This document shows, piece by piece, positions 27,738 to 36,822 of a DNA stretch of 64,000 nt. The DNA comes from Clostridiaceae bacterium. Its GTDB lineage: Bacteria; Bacillota; Clostridia; Acetivibrionales; DUMB01. Numbering within the stretch: position 1 is the stretch's first letter; each line of letters opens with the position of its first letter. The notes beneath the pieces were generated by a model. That model searched no databases, was not told the origin of the DNA, and saw nothing but the letters and a program-made list of their open reading frames with translations. Made by a program: the position numbers and the translations under genes. The stretch is taken from positions 62,001-126,000 of the forward strand of contig DUMB01000004.1 in the NCBI GenBank assembly GCA_012840085.1, given 5' to 3'.

Positions 27738-29114
27738 TCATTTGCCTGCTGTCAACCGCTCTACTATTTCCTCCATTTTCATCCCGCGCGACCCTTTTAC
27801 AAGTATTACGTCTCCATTGGTCATTAAGCCTTCCAGTAGATTAACTATTTCTTCATTAGTTTCACACTGGTGAACCTTTTCCGGATTCATACCGGAATCC
27901 AGGGCTCCCCTGGCAATATTCCTGCCGTTTTCACCAACTGTTATCAATAGTTCCACACCGCTTTCAAAAGCAAACTTCCCAACATCCTTGTGCGCCTTAT
28001 CCGCCCAGCTGCCCATTTCAAGCATATCGCCAAGTACAGCAATTTTTCTGTTTCCCTCTATGTCTTTTAATACACCCAAAGCTGCCTCCATTGACTGTGG
28101 GCTGGCATTATATGTGTCATTTATTATTTTTATGCCGTTGAAAGACAGTATATTCAACCTCATTTTTGCCGGAGTGTACTCCCCGATTCCCTTTATTATC
28201 TTCTCTACGGGCACCTTCAGTTCAATACCCGCAGCTATTGCTGCAAGTGCATTATGAACATTATGAATGCCGGGAACAGGGATATGTACTTCGTATGTCT
28301 TGTTGTTTATCTCAATTTTGAAATATGTCCCTTGTTCACCCGCTGTCTTTATGTCAAAAGCCTGATAGTCTGCATCATCCTCAAGGCCGTAGAATATTGT
28401 CTTATATGGAAGCAGATTTCTCATTCCTGAAAGCAGCTGGTCGTCTCCATTAAGTATCACCACTCCGTTTCTGCTTAAACCGTCCAGAATTTCCATTTTT
28501 GCTTTGAGTATATTCTGCCTCGAGCCTAATTTTTCAATATGGGAAAGACCTATATTGGTTATTATGGCAATATCAGGCTGGGAAATTCTGCTCAAACGGC
28601 TGATTTCTCCAAAGCCGCTCATGCCCATTTCAATAACAGCACACTGATGCGACTTGTCAAGGCTAAACATTGTCAAAGGCAGTCCTATTTCATTATTAAA
28701 ATTGCCTTCAGTTTTCATAACCCTGTACTGCTGGCTGAGCACTGCGGCAACCATTTCCTTTGTACTTGTCTTTCCTACACTTCCGGTAATTCCTACTACA
28801 GGTATATTAAACTTTTTTCTGTAGAAAGATGCCAAGTCGCCAAGAGCTCTTAACGTATCGGAAACTTTTATAACCGTGCCACTTACGTCAGGGATGTCTT
28901 CTTTATGCGTAAGACATGCAGCTGCACCTCTCTCAAAGGCCTGACCTATAAAGTCATGTCCGTCAAAACGTGCACCTGCAATTGGGATAAATAAATTACC
29001 GGCACTGATTGTTCTGGAATCAGTTGATACACCGGTTATCACAGTTTCACTGTTTCCCGAAAGGAATGTTCCTCCTACAGCATCCATTATTTCACTACAT
29101 TTTAATGTCTGCAT
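27738..29114 (-). CDS. murF: MurF, D-Ala-D-Ala adding enzyme
   Basis: ATP-dependent ligase adding D-Ala-D-Ala to UDP-MurNAc-tripeptide. 458 residues with the three Mur-ligase domains: N-terminal (1-95), central ATPase with VVGITGSVGKTSTKEMVAAVL and TEGNFNNEIGLPLTMF, and C-terminal with INDTYNASPQSMEAAL. AGGAGG before the ATG; 17 bases after murE, in the dcw operon. Confidence 0.97.
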   Translation of the reverse strand: MQTLKCSEIMDAVGGTFLSGNSETVITGVSTDSRTISAGNLFIPIAGARFDGHDFIGQAFERGAAACLTHKEDIPDVSGTVIKVSDTLRALGDLASFYRKKFNIPVVGITGSVGKTSTKEMVAAVLSQQYRVMKTEGNFNNEIGLPLTMFSLDKSHQCAVIEMGMSGFGEISRLSRISQPDIAIITNIGLSHIEKLGSRQNILKAKMEILDGLSRNGVVILNGDDQLLSGMRNLLPYKTIFYGLEDDADYQAFDIKTAGEQGTYFKIEINNKTYEVHIPVPGIHNVHNALAAIAAGIELKVPVEKIIKGIGEYTPAKMRLNILSFNGIKIINDTYNASPQSMEAALGVLKDIEGNRKIAVLGDMLEMGSWADKAHKDVGKFAFESGVELLITVGENGRNIARGALDSGMNPEKVHQCETNEEIVNLLEGLMTNGDVILVKGSRGMKMEEIVERLTAGK

Positions 29115-29131
29115 TTAAAATCCTCCTAAAA

Positions 29132-30586
29132 CTACTCTTCTAATTCTTTAAGAATCTCCCTGACTACTTCTCTCTCATCAAAGTGGATAGTTTTATCCTT
29201 AAATGTCTGATATGTTTCGTGTCCTTTTCCGGCCAATACGATAACATCTCCCGGCTGTGCATTTGATAATGCATACTTTATAGCCTCCCGCCGGTCAACA
29301 ATGGTCGTATATTTTCCTTCTGTTTCTTTTATACCCTCTTCAATGTCACGAACAATTGCAAGTGGTTCTTCGGTCCTTGGATTATCGGATGTGATAATGG
29401 TAAAATCAGCTATTCTGCCTGATATTTTGCCCATTGCCGGCCTCTTTGCCCTGTCGCGGTCTCCTCCGCATCCAAATACACTTATAAGTCTTCCTTTTGT
29501 AAAATCTTTTACAGTAGTAAGTACATTTTCAAGGCTGTCAGGAGTATGTGCATAATCTATAATAACTGTGTAATCTTTGTCTATCTTCACAGTTTCAACT
29601 CTTCCCGGCACACTTACCCTTTCAAGTCCGGCTTTTACATTGTCAAAGGATACATTCATAAGCCCGCAGGCCCCAATAGCAGCCAGTGCATTATATACAC
29701 TAAACTTTCCGGGTATATTTACCTTCACCCTGCCATTCATCCAGGGCGACTTCAAGTTGAATTCTACTCTATCGGAGTGCTTTACAATATCAGATGCGGT
29801 TATGTCTGCATCATTTTCTATTCCATATGTAAGCAGCTCGCACTTTGCCATATCCAATATTCGTCTGCCATACTCACTGTCGATGTTTACAATACCCTTT
29901 TTGCACATGCTATATAGTTTGGCTTTTGCTCTGAAGTAATCTTCTTTGTCCTTGTGCTCCCTTGGGCCTATATGGTCTTCAGTGAGGTTTGTGAAAATTC
30001 CAACCTGAAATTCACAGCAACTTACCCTGTTCAGAGCAAGCCCCTGTGAAGATACTTCCATAACAACACTGTCCACGTTCTTCTCCAGCATTTCCGCAAA
30101 AAGGGATTGCAAGTCATAGGATTCAGGAGTTGTACGTTCAGCATACAGAACCTGGTCGCCTATCATATTTGCCACAGTTCCAATTAATCCAACTTTATGA
30201 TTTTCTTGCTCCAGAATCGACTTTATCATGTATGTTATTGTTGTTTTCCCTTTTGTGCCGGTAACCCCAATAAGATTGAATTTGCCCGAAGGATGGTTGT
30301 AAAAAGCATCCGATACGTGCGCAAGTGCATACCTGGTGTTTTTCGCTTTGACAACCGTTATCCCTTCAGGTACCTCAACATCTTTTTGTACAAGAAGCGC
30401 TTTTGCCCCATTTTCAAGAGCCGACGGAATGAAATTATGTCCATCGACAATAGTGCCCTCAATACATACAAACAATGAACCGTTCTTAACTTTTCTTGAA
30501 TCATATGCTATATCATATATATCAATGTCTTTATTCCCTTTAATTTCCTCTGTGTCTAAACCTTCAATCAGTTTTGAAAGTAACAT
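29132..30586 (-). CDS. murE: MurE, UDP-MurNAc-tripeptide synthetase
   Basis: Adds the third residue of the stem peptide. 484 residues with GVTGTKGKTTITYMIKSIL (ATP), EVSSQGLALNRV and DYAHTPDSLENVL. The specificity loop reads SDNPRTEEPLAIVRDI, and the D-N-P-R motif is typical of enzymes using meso-diaminopimelate, agreeing with the ddh gene at 14-15 kb. GGAGG precedes the ATG. In the dcw operon, 29 bases after spoVD. Confidence 0.97.
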   Translation of the reverse strand: MLLSKLIEGLDTEEIKGNKDIDIYDIAYDSRKVKNGSLFVCIEGTIVDGHNFIPSALENGAKALLVQKDVEVPEGITVVKAKNTRYALAHVSDAFYNHPSGKFNLIGVTGTKGKTTITYMIKSILEQENHKVGLIGTVANMIGDQVLYAERTTPESYDLQSLFAEMLEKNVDSVVMEVSSQGLALNRVSCCEFQVGIFTNLTEDHIGPREHKDKEDYFRAKAKLYSMCKKGIVNIDSEYGRRILDMAKCELLTYGIENDADITASDIVKHSDRVEFNLKSPWMNGRVKVNIPGKFSVYNALAAIGACGLMNVSFDNVKAGLERVSVPGRVETVKIDKDYTVIIDYAHTPDSLENVLTTVKDFTKGRLISVFGCGGDRDRAKRPAMGKISGRIADFTIITSDNPRTEEPLAIVRDIEEGIKETEGKYTTIVDRREAIKYALSNAQPGDVIVLAGKGHETYQTFKDKTIHFDEREVVREILKELEE

Positions 30587-30615
30587 CTGGCACCTCCGAG
30601 TATTTATGTATTTTT

Positions 30616-32790
30616 TTATTCTATATTATCAAGTTCTCTGAATTCAACTTCTATAACTTTTCCTGCAGGTACCGTTTCACCGGGAGCAACAGACTGTTTA
30701 TATGCACTACCTGTACCGCTGATCTTAATGTTAAGTCCTGCATTCTTCAATGTATCCGTAGCCTCTGAAATTGTCTTGCTCAATACACTCGGTACTGTTA
30801 CCATTTTTTCCTCTTCAGGCTTGTATGTATACAGTACTACAATAGAATTTTTAGGTATGCTTGCATCAGGCTTCGGTGTCTGCTCAACAACTACGCTGTC
30901 TCCATTGCCTTCTCCTTCTACTTTATATCCAAGGCCGTACTCTTTCAGGCTCTTAACCGCTTCATTTATAGTTTTGCTTCTTACATCCGGCACGAATACC
31001 TCTTCTATCATCATTTCCTTATCCTTTTCAGAATATCTTCTTTCCACTCCAAGATAGCTAAGGGTATCCTCAATTATTTTCCCTGCAACAGGTGCGGCAA
31101 TTGCACCTCCCATGTGGGATTCGCCTTTCGGATCGAATAAGGCAACAAGCACGCATATTGTTGGATTGTCGGCCGGTGCAAAGGAACAGAAGGATGCAGT
31201 ATATACTCCTTGTTCCGTTGTCTGGGAAGTTCCTGTCTTTCCTGCTACTCTATAACCTTTTACGTAGGCATTTTTACCTGTACCCTCCGAAACAACCCCT
31301 TCAAGTATTTCTCTTACCGTTTCAGAAGTTTGTTTTGATATAACCGTTCTTATAACCTCGGGTTCGAACTTCTTTACTATATTTCCTTCAGAATCAGTAA
31401 GCTCTTTTACAAGCCTTGGTTTCATCAGCTTACCATCGTTTGCAATGGCAGTATACGCAGTTATAAGCTGTATCGGAGTAATGGTAAAACGCTGTCCGAA
31501 TGATGCAGCTGCCATATCCACTTCAGTGGGCTTTTGATGTATTATTCCCGTTTGTTCTCCAAGTAAATCAATTCCTGTCTTATCATAAAAACCAAATGCC
31601 TTCATATACCCGTAAAACTTGTCAATTCCCAGATCCAGCGCCAGCTTTACGAATACCGGGTTACAGGAATTATATACAGCCTCTCTGAAGCTCTCCTCAC
31701 CGTGAGGCCTTCCTCTTCTCCAACAACTCATTGTCCAGCCGCCTACTTCGACAGGAAAGTCATTTACCATTGTATCGGGTTTAATGACACCTTCCTCCAA
31801 GCCGGCTGCAGTAGTAATTGCCTTAAATGTGGAACCGGGTTCATATGTATCAATTACCGCCTTGTTCCTCCACACAGTTTTTCTCAATATATCAACTGCC
31901 TCTGCAGTATTTCCCACCCATGTTTCCGGGTCATAACCCGGTGGAGCTGCATAAGGGTTATTTAAATCAAAGTCAGGCTTTGAGACCATGGCAAGTATAT
32001 CCCCGTTTCTGGGGTCCATTACTATTCCCACGGCACCCTTCATTACCTTGTTATCCTCTATCGCCTTTTCCAGTTCCCTCTGAACAATATACTGGATTGT
32101 TTCATCAATAGTCAGCACTACATTTAAGCCATCCTGGGCTTCTATACGCTTTTCTGTATTAAAGGGGATTTCCCTCTGCCTTGCATCCACTTCACTAAGA
32201 ATTTTACCGGGAACACCTTTCAGGTATTTCTCCATAACAATTTCTATACCATTCTCCAGACCCTGATTGTCTGCACCGGTAAAACCAATTATATGAGCGG
32301 CAAGATTCCTTCCAGGATAATAGCGCTTTGTATCTTCATCAATATTTATTCCTTTAATTTTTTCTTCCTGGACCCATTTTCTTATTGCATCACCGGTTTC
32401 CTTCTCAACCTTTCTCTTGAGTATCTCGTAACTGCTGTTTTTGGTAATCTTCTTATAAACAGTTTCTTTATCCATCTCAAGTAATTCTGCTAACCTTTGT
32501 GCAATCAGATCAAAATCCTTGCCGGATGATTTCAATTCACCCGGTCTCACTGATATAGTATCTACAGAAGCACTAATAGCAAGTTCCTTTCCATTTCTGT
32601 CATATATGGTTCCTCTTCTTGGGCTGATTGTCCTGCTTGTATTCTGTTGTTCAAAAGCCATTTTCTGAAGTTCATCGCTTTGTACTATCTGCAGATATGC
32701 AAGCTTACCAATGAGCACAAAAACAGCTATTGTAAATATTACTAGTATAACCAGTAATCTTTTCTTAATAAGCAAACTTGGTCCAGCCAA
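30616..32790 (-). CDS. spoVD: Class B penicillin-binding protein with two PASTA domains (SpoVD/FtsI)
   Basis: A 724-residue peptidoglycan transpeptidase: short cytoplasmic tail, one membrane helix (about 12-32), a dimerisation/pedestal domain (about 50-225), a transpeptidase (about 260-575) with SxxK in YEPGSTFKAIT, SxN in YNSCNPVF and KTGT in VAGKTGTSQT, then two PASTA modules (about 590-655 and 660-722). PASTA-bearing class B PBPs in dcw clusters are SpoVD (spore cortex) or division PBP2B; the single copy here may do either job. The start is a TTG following GGAGGGGG. Confidence 0.93.
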   Translation of the reverse strand: MAGPSLLIKKRLLVILVIFTIAVFVLIGKLAYLQIVQSDELQKMAFEQQNTSRTISPRRGTIYDRNGKELAISASVDTISVRPGELKSSGKDFDLIAQRLAELLEMDKETVYKKITKNSSYEILKRKVEKETGDAIRKWVQEEKIKGINIDEDTKRYYPGRNLAAHIIGFTGADNQGLENGIEIVMEKYLKGVPGKILSEVDARQREIPFNTEKRIEAQDGLNVVLTIDETIQYIVQRELEKAIEDNKVMKGAVGIVMDPRNGDILAMVSKPDFDLNNPYAAPPGYDPETWVGNTAEAVDILRKTVWRNKAVIDTYEPGSTFKAITTAAGLEEGVIKPDTMVNDFPVEVGGWTMSCWRRGRPHGEESFREAVYNSCNPVFVKLALDLGIDKFYGYMKAFGFYDKTGIDLLGEQTGIIHQKPTEVDMAAASFGQRFTITPIQLITAYTAIANDGKLMKPRLVKELTDSEGNIVKKFEPEVIRTVISKQTSETVREILEGVVSEGTGKNAYVKGYRVAGKTGTSQTTEQGVYTASFCSFAPADNPTICVLVALFDPKGESHMGGAIAAPVAGKIIEDTLSYLGVERRYSEKDKEMMIEEVFVPDVRSKTINEAVKSLKEYGLGYKVEGEGNGDSVVVEQTPKPDASIPKNSIVVLYTYKPEEEKMVTVPSVLSKTISEATDTLKNAGLNIKISGTGSAYKQSVAPGETVPAGKVIEVEFRELDNIE

Positions 32791-32883
32791 AATACGCCCC
32801 CTCCATAAAAAAAGACTATAGACCGTGTAAAAAATATTTTACACTCATCCACAGTCTACATACTATTGGATTTATTATTGTTA

Positions 32884-33378
32884 TCAGTAAAGAATACTTG
32901 CGAATTTATCTACCTTATCCAGAAGTGCAGCCAGCATTCCCTTGTTCAGTGTTTCTTCTTTATTCTCATAGTCTTCCGAAACAACAGTATAATCATTTTT
33001 GGGAACGTAAATATACACTATCTGATTCTTCTCCGGTTTTTGCATATTCAATTTCTCTTCTGCAATTTTCATGATTGTATTTATATCTGTTTGTTTCTCG
33101 ATTTCAACTCTCAGCCTTGAATTTTTATTTTTTATTTCATTGTACTCTTTTTCTGATCTTATGGCAGTAAGGCTCATCTCGGTAATAAGCGCATACCTGT
33201 ACATAAGCACTAAGCACAGTGAGAAAACTACAAGTATGCCAAATACAGCTTTCCATTTGATTTTGGCATTGTTTCTCCTTATCTTTTTTTCCTTCAGTAC
33301 CTGATTATGCTCATATACGTCATATTCAATTTTTTCTGCCGCTGTTCCGTAGACGTAATTACTGCCCTTTTGTATCAA
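32884..33378 (-). CDS. ftsL: FtsL-like septum protein
   Basis: A 164-residue bitopic protein placed between rsmH and the PBP gene exactly where ftsL lies in Firmicutes. It has a basic cytoplasmic N-terminus (1-50, KKIRRNNAKIKWK), one membrane helix (about 52-72) and a periplasmic-side coiled coil (IRSEKEYNEIKNKNSRLRVEIEKQ) followed by AEEKLNMQKPEKNQIVYI, typical of FtsL/DivIC. TTG start after GAGGTGAATAG. Sequence identity in this family is low, so position carries much of the call. Confidence 0.82.
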   Translation of the reverse strand: MIQKGSNYVYGTAAEKIEYDVYEHNQVLKEKKIRRNNAKIKWKAVFGILVVFSLCLVLMYRYALITEMSLTAIRSEKEYNEIKNKNSRLRVEIEKQTDINTIMKIAEEKLNMQKPEKNQIVYIYVPKNDYTVVSEDYENKEETLNKGMLAALLDKVDKFASILY

Positions 33379-33435
33379 TTCTATTCACCTCTAAAATAAT
33401 TTATACCTGGTTTGAATCTTATAAAAAATTATGTA

Positions 33436-33482
33436 CGTACGGGGACTGTCTTATAATTGCCCGTCTATAGCCAGCCCCCGTC
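33436..33482. repeat. REP-like palindrome
   Basis: Arms ACGGGGACTG and CAGCCCCCGT (9 of 10 paired) enclose a 25-base loop in the spacer between rsmH and ftsL. Similar GGGACAG arms occur at 40.98 kb. It could be an intrinsic terminator or a remnant repetitive palindrome. Confidence 0.4.
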
Positions 33483-33498
33483 ATCTACGCCTGGATTT

Positions 33499-33760
33499 AT
33501 CTTTTGTATTTAAATAATCTTTTGTGTTTTGTTGCATTAAAGCTTGACGTTTTTCTCGTGTACATTTAAACTTAACTGTTTTTATCTTTTGTAGTTATAT
33601 GTATCTTAAATTTTATCTTTCTTATCTTTTGTAATTAACATACTTTGTCTTTTCTTTTGTATTTCAAAGATCTTGCTTCAACTTTTCAGGAATCTATTCT
33701 TTCGTAACTTTTCCCATATAATTTTTCTTTTGCAAACATACATATATCTTAAATCTTTTC
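33499..33760. repeat. Degenerate repeats after rsmH
   Basis: The 370-base spacer between rsmH and ftsL holds no gene. It is filled with T-rich units built on ATCTTTTGTA...ATCTTAAATTTTA. The rightmost unit (about 33727-33760) contains the rsmH stop codon and matches the unit at about 33584-33615. Confidence 0.65.
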
Positions 33761-34690
33761 AATAACTCTCAATTTCGAACTTCTTGCTCTCGGATTTTCC
33801 TCCAACTCCTCTTTTGACGGAGAAATCGGTTTTCTCGTTATATGTCTTGCCTGCGGGGCCTTGCCGCATACACATACCGGAAAATCCGGCGGGCATGTGC
33901 ATGGATTAACCAATTTGTTAAATTCATTCTTTACAATTCTGTCTTCCAGGGAATGAAAGGTTATTATACAAAGCCTTCCTCCCGTCCGCAAGAGAGATGC
34001 GCAATCTTCTATTACTTTTTCAAGCACTCCCAGTTCATTGTTAACAGCTATGCGCAATGCCTGGAATGTCCTTTTAGCGGGATGCGGTCCTTCTCTTCTT
34101 GCTGCGTTGGGTATCGCTGCCTTTATTATTTCTACAAGCTGTCCTGTCGTACTAATTCTGCTTGTCCTTCTTGCATTCACAATAAATGATGCAATTCTCG
34201 ACGCCCACTTTTCTTCCCCATATTTTTGTATTATACTTTTAATTTCTTCCTCACTATATTCATTGACTATCTTTTCAGCTGTTAGTTCACTTGTCCTGTC
34301 CATTCTCATATCTAGGGGAGCGTCTTTTTGATAGCTGAATCCTCTCCCGGCTTCGTCAAGCTGGTACGATGAAACTCCGAGGTCAAGCAATATTCCGTCT
34401 ACCTTATCCACTCCAATGTTCAGACATACATCCCTGATATGTACAAAGTTGCTTTTCACAAGTGTATATTTTGCTTTGTGCGATTCATTTTCCAGTTTCT
34501 GTCTTGATGCTTCTATAGCAGTAGAATCCTGATCAATCCCAATAAGAAATCCGTTGCTTCCCAATCTCCTGTATATTTCGACTGAATGACCTGCTCCGCC
34601 GATTGTACCGTCTACATAGATACCATCTGATCTGATATTTAGATTGTTTATACATTCATCTAGTAAAACCGGTTTGTGTTTGAATTCCAT
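33749..34690 (-). CDS. rsmH: 16S rRNA (cytosine-1402-N4) methyltransferase
   Basis: Methylates N4 of C1402 in 16S rRNA (MraW). 313 residues with [14 protein letters not shown] at the start, the SAM loop [47 protein letters not shown], and C-terminal [15 protein letters not shown] with CICG-type cysteines. ATG 34690 gives the typical family start; a TTG ten codons earlier overlaps the mraZ stop. Second gene of the dcw operon. Confidence 0.96.
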   Translation of the reverse strand: MEFKHKPVLLDECINNLNIRSDGIYVDGTIGGAGHSVEIYRRLGSNGFLIGIDQDSTAIEASRQKLENESHKAKYTLVKSNFVHIRDVCLNIGVDKVDGILLDLGVSSYQLDEAGRGFSYQKDAPLDMRMDRTSELTAEKIVNEYSEEEIKSIIQKYGEEKWASRIASFIVNARRTSRISTTGQLVEIIKAAIPNAARREGPHPAKRTFQALRIAVNNELGVLEKVIEDCASLLRTGGRLCIITFHSLEDRIVKNEFNKLVNPCTCPPDFPVCVCGKAPQARHITRKPISPSKEELEENPRARSSKLRVIEKI

Positions 34691-34709
34691 TGCACCTTCA
34701 ACTCTCCGT

Positions 34710-35141
34710 TTATATTCCAAGCTGTTCCATCTTTTCGGCTATCTTGTCAGCACTGAGATTATCATCGCTGTTATAAGCTTCCCATTTTAACTTGTCCCAA
34801 ATTTCAACTCTTGTAGATACGCCAATTATATATATTTCCTTTTCTAACCCGGCATATTCTCTCAAATTAGCCGGAATCAGAATTCTCCCTTGCTTGTCCA
34901 CTTCACATTCAGTTGCTCCCGAAAAGAAGAATCTTATAAATGCTCTTGCATCCTTGCTTGACAACGGCAGTGACTTGAGCTTGGTTTCAAGGTTGCTCCA
35001 CTCATCCAGTGAATATACAAACAAACAGTTGTCCAGGCCTTTAGTTATTATGAACTTGTCCCCAAGGCCTTCTCTGAACCTGGAAGGTACTATCACCCTT
35101 CCTTTAGCGTCAACTGAGTGCTGATATTCACCATAGAACAA
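34710..35141 (-). CDS. mraZ: Transcriptional regulator MraZ
   Basis: A 143-residue protein with two SpoVT/AbrB-like repeats (about 5-50 and 80-125), each with the DAKGRV/DKQGRI core ([15 protein letters not shown] and [16 protein letters not shown]). MraZ rings bind direct repeats upstream of their own dcw operon and repress it. It is the first gene of the cluster, and three matching boxes lie just upstream. TTG start, six bases after GGGGTG. Confidence 0.97.
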   Translation of the reverse strand: MFYGEYQHSVDAKGRVIVPSRFREGLGDKFIITKGLDNCLFVYSLDEWSNLETKLKSLPLSSKDARAFIRFFFSGATECEVDKQGRILIPANLREYAGLEKEIYIIGVSTRVEIWDKLKWEAYNSDDNLSADKIAEKMEQLGI

Positions 35142-35172
35142 CTATTTCACCCCACTCGCGTGGAATTCATCA

Positions 35173-35196
35173 CCACTTTGTACCACTTTACTCCAC
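35173..35196 (-). promoter_or_regulatory. MraZ operator: three direct repeats at 10-bp spacing
   Basis: On the minus strand GTGG occurs at 35193-35196, 35183-35186 and 35173-35176, exactly 10 bp apart. MraZ is known to bind three TGGGA-like repeats spaced 10 bp. The boxes lie right after the predicted transcription start, so bound MraZ should block the promoter. A fourth GTGG, off this register, is at 35152-35155. Confidence 0.8.
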
Positions 35197-35205
35197 CTAC
35201 ATGTA

Positions 35206-35234
35206 ATTTTATTGCATATTGGAATAAATATCAA
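35206..35234 (-). promoter_or_regulatory. mraZ (dcw operon) promoter
   Basis: On the minus strand TTGATA (35229-35234), a 17-bp spacer, and TAAAAT (35206-35211). The predicted start, about 35199, is immediately before the MraZ boxes. Confidence 0.7.
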
Positions 35235-35307
35235 GATAAATCTGAAAAAATTTAGAAAAAAAATAAAAGATAGGAACAAAGTCCTATTTCACACTAAGAC
35301 TGATAAA

Positions 35308-35357
35308 GAATTATGGATAATCATTTATTGACAAATTAAGAATAATCATTTATTGCC
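35308..35357. repeat. 25-bp tandem duplication at the rodA stop codon
   Basis: Two adjacent 25-bp units sharing AATAATCATTTATTG-type sequence (35308-35332 and 35333-35357). The right unit contains the rodA stop codon (35346-35348) and the last codons of the gene. Confidence 0.8.
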
Positions 35358-36494
35358 GTTAAAAATTGCCTTCTTTTTTCGAACTGAGACACTTAGTGCT
35401 ATACCAATTGCAATATAATTTGTTACCATTGCACTTCCACCCGCGCTTACAAATGGAAGGGGGATACCTGTTACAGGCAGAAGCCTCACACACATACCTA
35501 TATTCTGAAAGAATTGATATCCAAGCATTGCTGTTATTCCTATCACCATATATGATCCGAACAGATCCCGGGAATTTTTGGCAATATATATGCATCTGAG
35601 AAGTATACAAAATATCAGTATCAACACAACCATGGCACCTATGAATCCCAATTCTTCTCCTATAACTGTAAATATGAAGTCAGATTCCTTTACCGGAACA
35701 CCGTCATTTTGCGTCTGCATGCCTTTGTAAAGCCCTGAACCGAATAGCTGGCCGGATCCGATTGCCATTTGTGCTCTCAGAATCTGCCATCCCGAATTTA
35801 ATTTATCAGTGCCTGGCATAATAAACTCTATAATCCTTGCCTTTCGCTTTTCATTAAGGGCAAAGAACCATATAAACGGTGTCGTTGCAGCCGCAGCGCC
35901 AACAGTTATAAATATATATTTATACTTGATGCCGTATATGAACAACATACAAATTAAAATTACCATATAGGCAACCACCATACCATAGTCAGGCTGTTTA
36001 AATATCAAAGCTATGGGTATGGCGCTATATACAAGATATTTAATGATATTTTTTACCCTATCCTTCTGGCTTTCCTTCAATCGCTCAAGAAAAATTGAGC
36101 CGCATATGATAAAAGCTATTTTAGCTATCTCAGATGGCTGGAACGACCCTACAAAAGGTGCCCGCAGCCAGCTTTTGCTGCCCCAGCTTTCGCCGACTCC
36201 TTTAAACAGCACTACCACAAGCAGTGCAATACAGAGCCCATACAGTACAAAACCAAGTGTTTTTAAATAATATTTATAGTCTATAACGCTAATAGTAATC
36301 GCAGCTATTACACCCAGAATAATGCTGAATATCTGGGTTTTCATATACCTTGCGTGTACTGCAGGTTCTGCCATGTGTGTGGCACTGTCCAGCACAACAA
36401 CTCCTATTATGGAAAGCAGCAGTACGCTGAAAAACAATATATAATCAAATTGTTTAAAAAAATTAATATCCTTTGTTTTTTGGACAGAATACAT
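35346..36494 (-). CDS. rodA: RodA-type SEDS glycan polymerase
   Basis: A second SEDS protein of about 382 residues with about ten membrane segments and the motifs FQPSEIAKIAFIICGS, FKQPDYGMVVAYMVI, VPVKESDFIFTVIGEELGFIGA and PVTGIPLPFVSAGGSAM. RodA polymerises lipid II for side-wall growth. ATG 36494 is preferred, with AAGGTGG six bases upstream; a GTG at 36503 adds three residues. It is transcribed toward the rsmH cluster but is separated from mraZ by the mraZ promoter. Confidence 0.94.
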   Translation of the reverse strand: MYSVQKTKDINFFKQFDYILFFSVLLLSIIGVVVLDSATHMAEPAVHARYMKTQIFSIILGVIAAITISVIDYKYYLKTLGFVLYGLCIALLVVVLFKGVGESWGSKSWLRAPFVGSFQPSEIAKIAFIICGSIFLERLKESQKDRVKNIIKYLVYSAIPIALIFKQPDYGMVVAYMVILICMLFIYGIKYKYIFITVGAAAATTPFIWFFALNEKRKARIIEFIMPGTDKLNSGWQILRAQMAIGSGQLFGSGLYKGMQTQNDGVPVKESDFIFTVIGEELGFIGAMVVLILIFCILLRCIYIAKNSRDLFGSYMVIGITAMLGYQFFQNIGMCVRLLPVTGIPLPFVSAGGSAMVTNYIAIGIALSVSVRKKKAIFNGNK

Positions 36495-36618
36495 GTCTAC
36501 CACCTTGTACTTATTCCTGTCATATATGTTGCAATATTGCCTGAAAGATCATAACTACCCATTACTGTACAGAATCAGCAAGATAACTGCCACGTTAATA
36601 TTATCACAAATAATATAA

Positions 36619-36660
36619 AAAAACTACTGCCAGACTTCTACATATATGGAAACCTGGCAG
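36619..36660 (-). terminator. Terminator after lgt
   Basis: CTGCCAG (36627-36633) with CTGGCAG (36654-36660). On the minus strand TAGTTTTTTT follows. It lies in the 328-base spacer between lgt and rodA. The rest of that spacer holds a decayed extension of the lgt reading frame (36740-36822) and loose CTACAT repeats. Confidence 0.75.
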
Positions 36661-36822
36661 CATTTTTTCCGAAGCTCATGTGCATAGCTAATCTACATGC
36701 CCATCCACATTCTCACCTACATAGCTTATCAACAAATCTCATCTATATAGCCCATTGAAGCATTCCTTTGCCTGTGCCTCTTCAGCTTCGGAAACTTCTT
36801 CAGCTAGCGGGCTTTCTTATAC

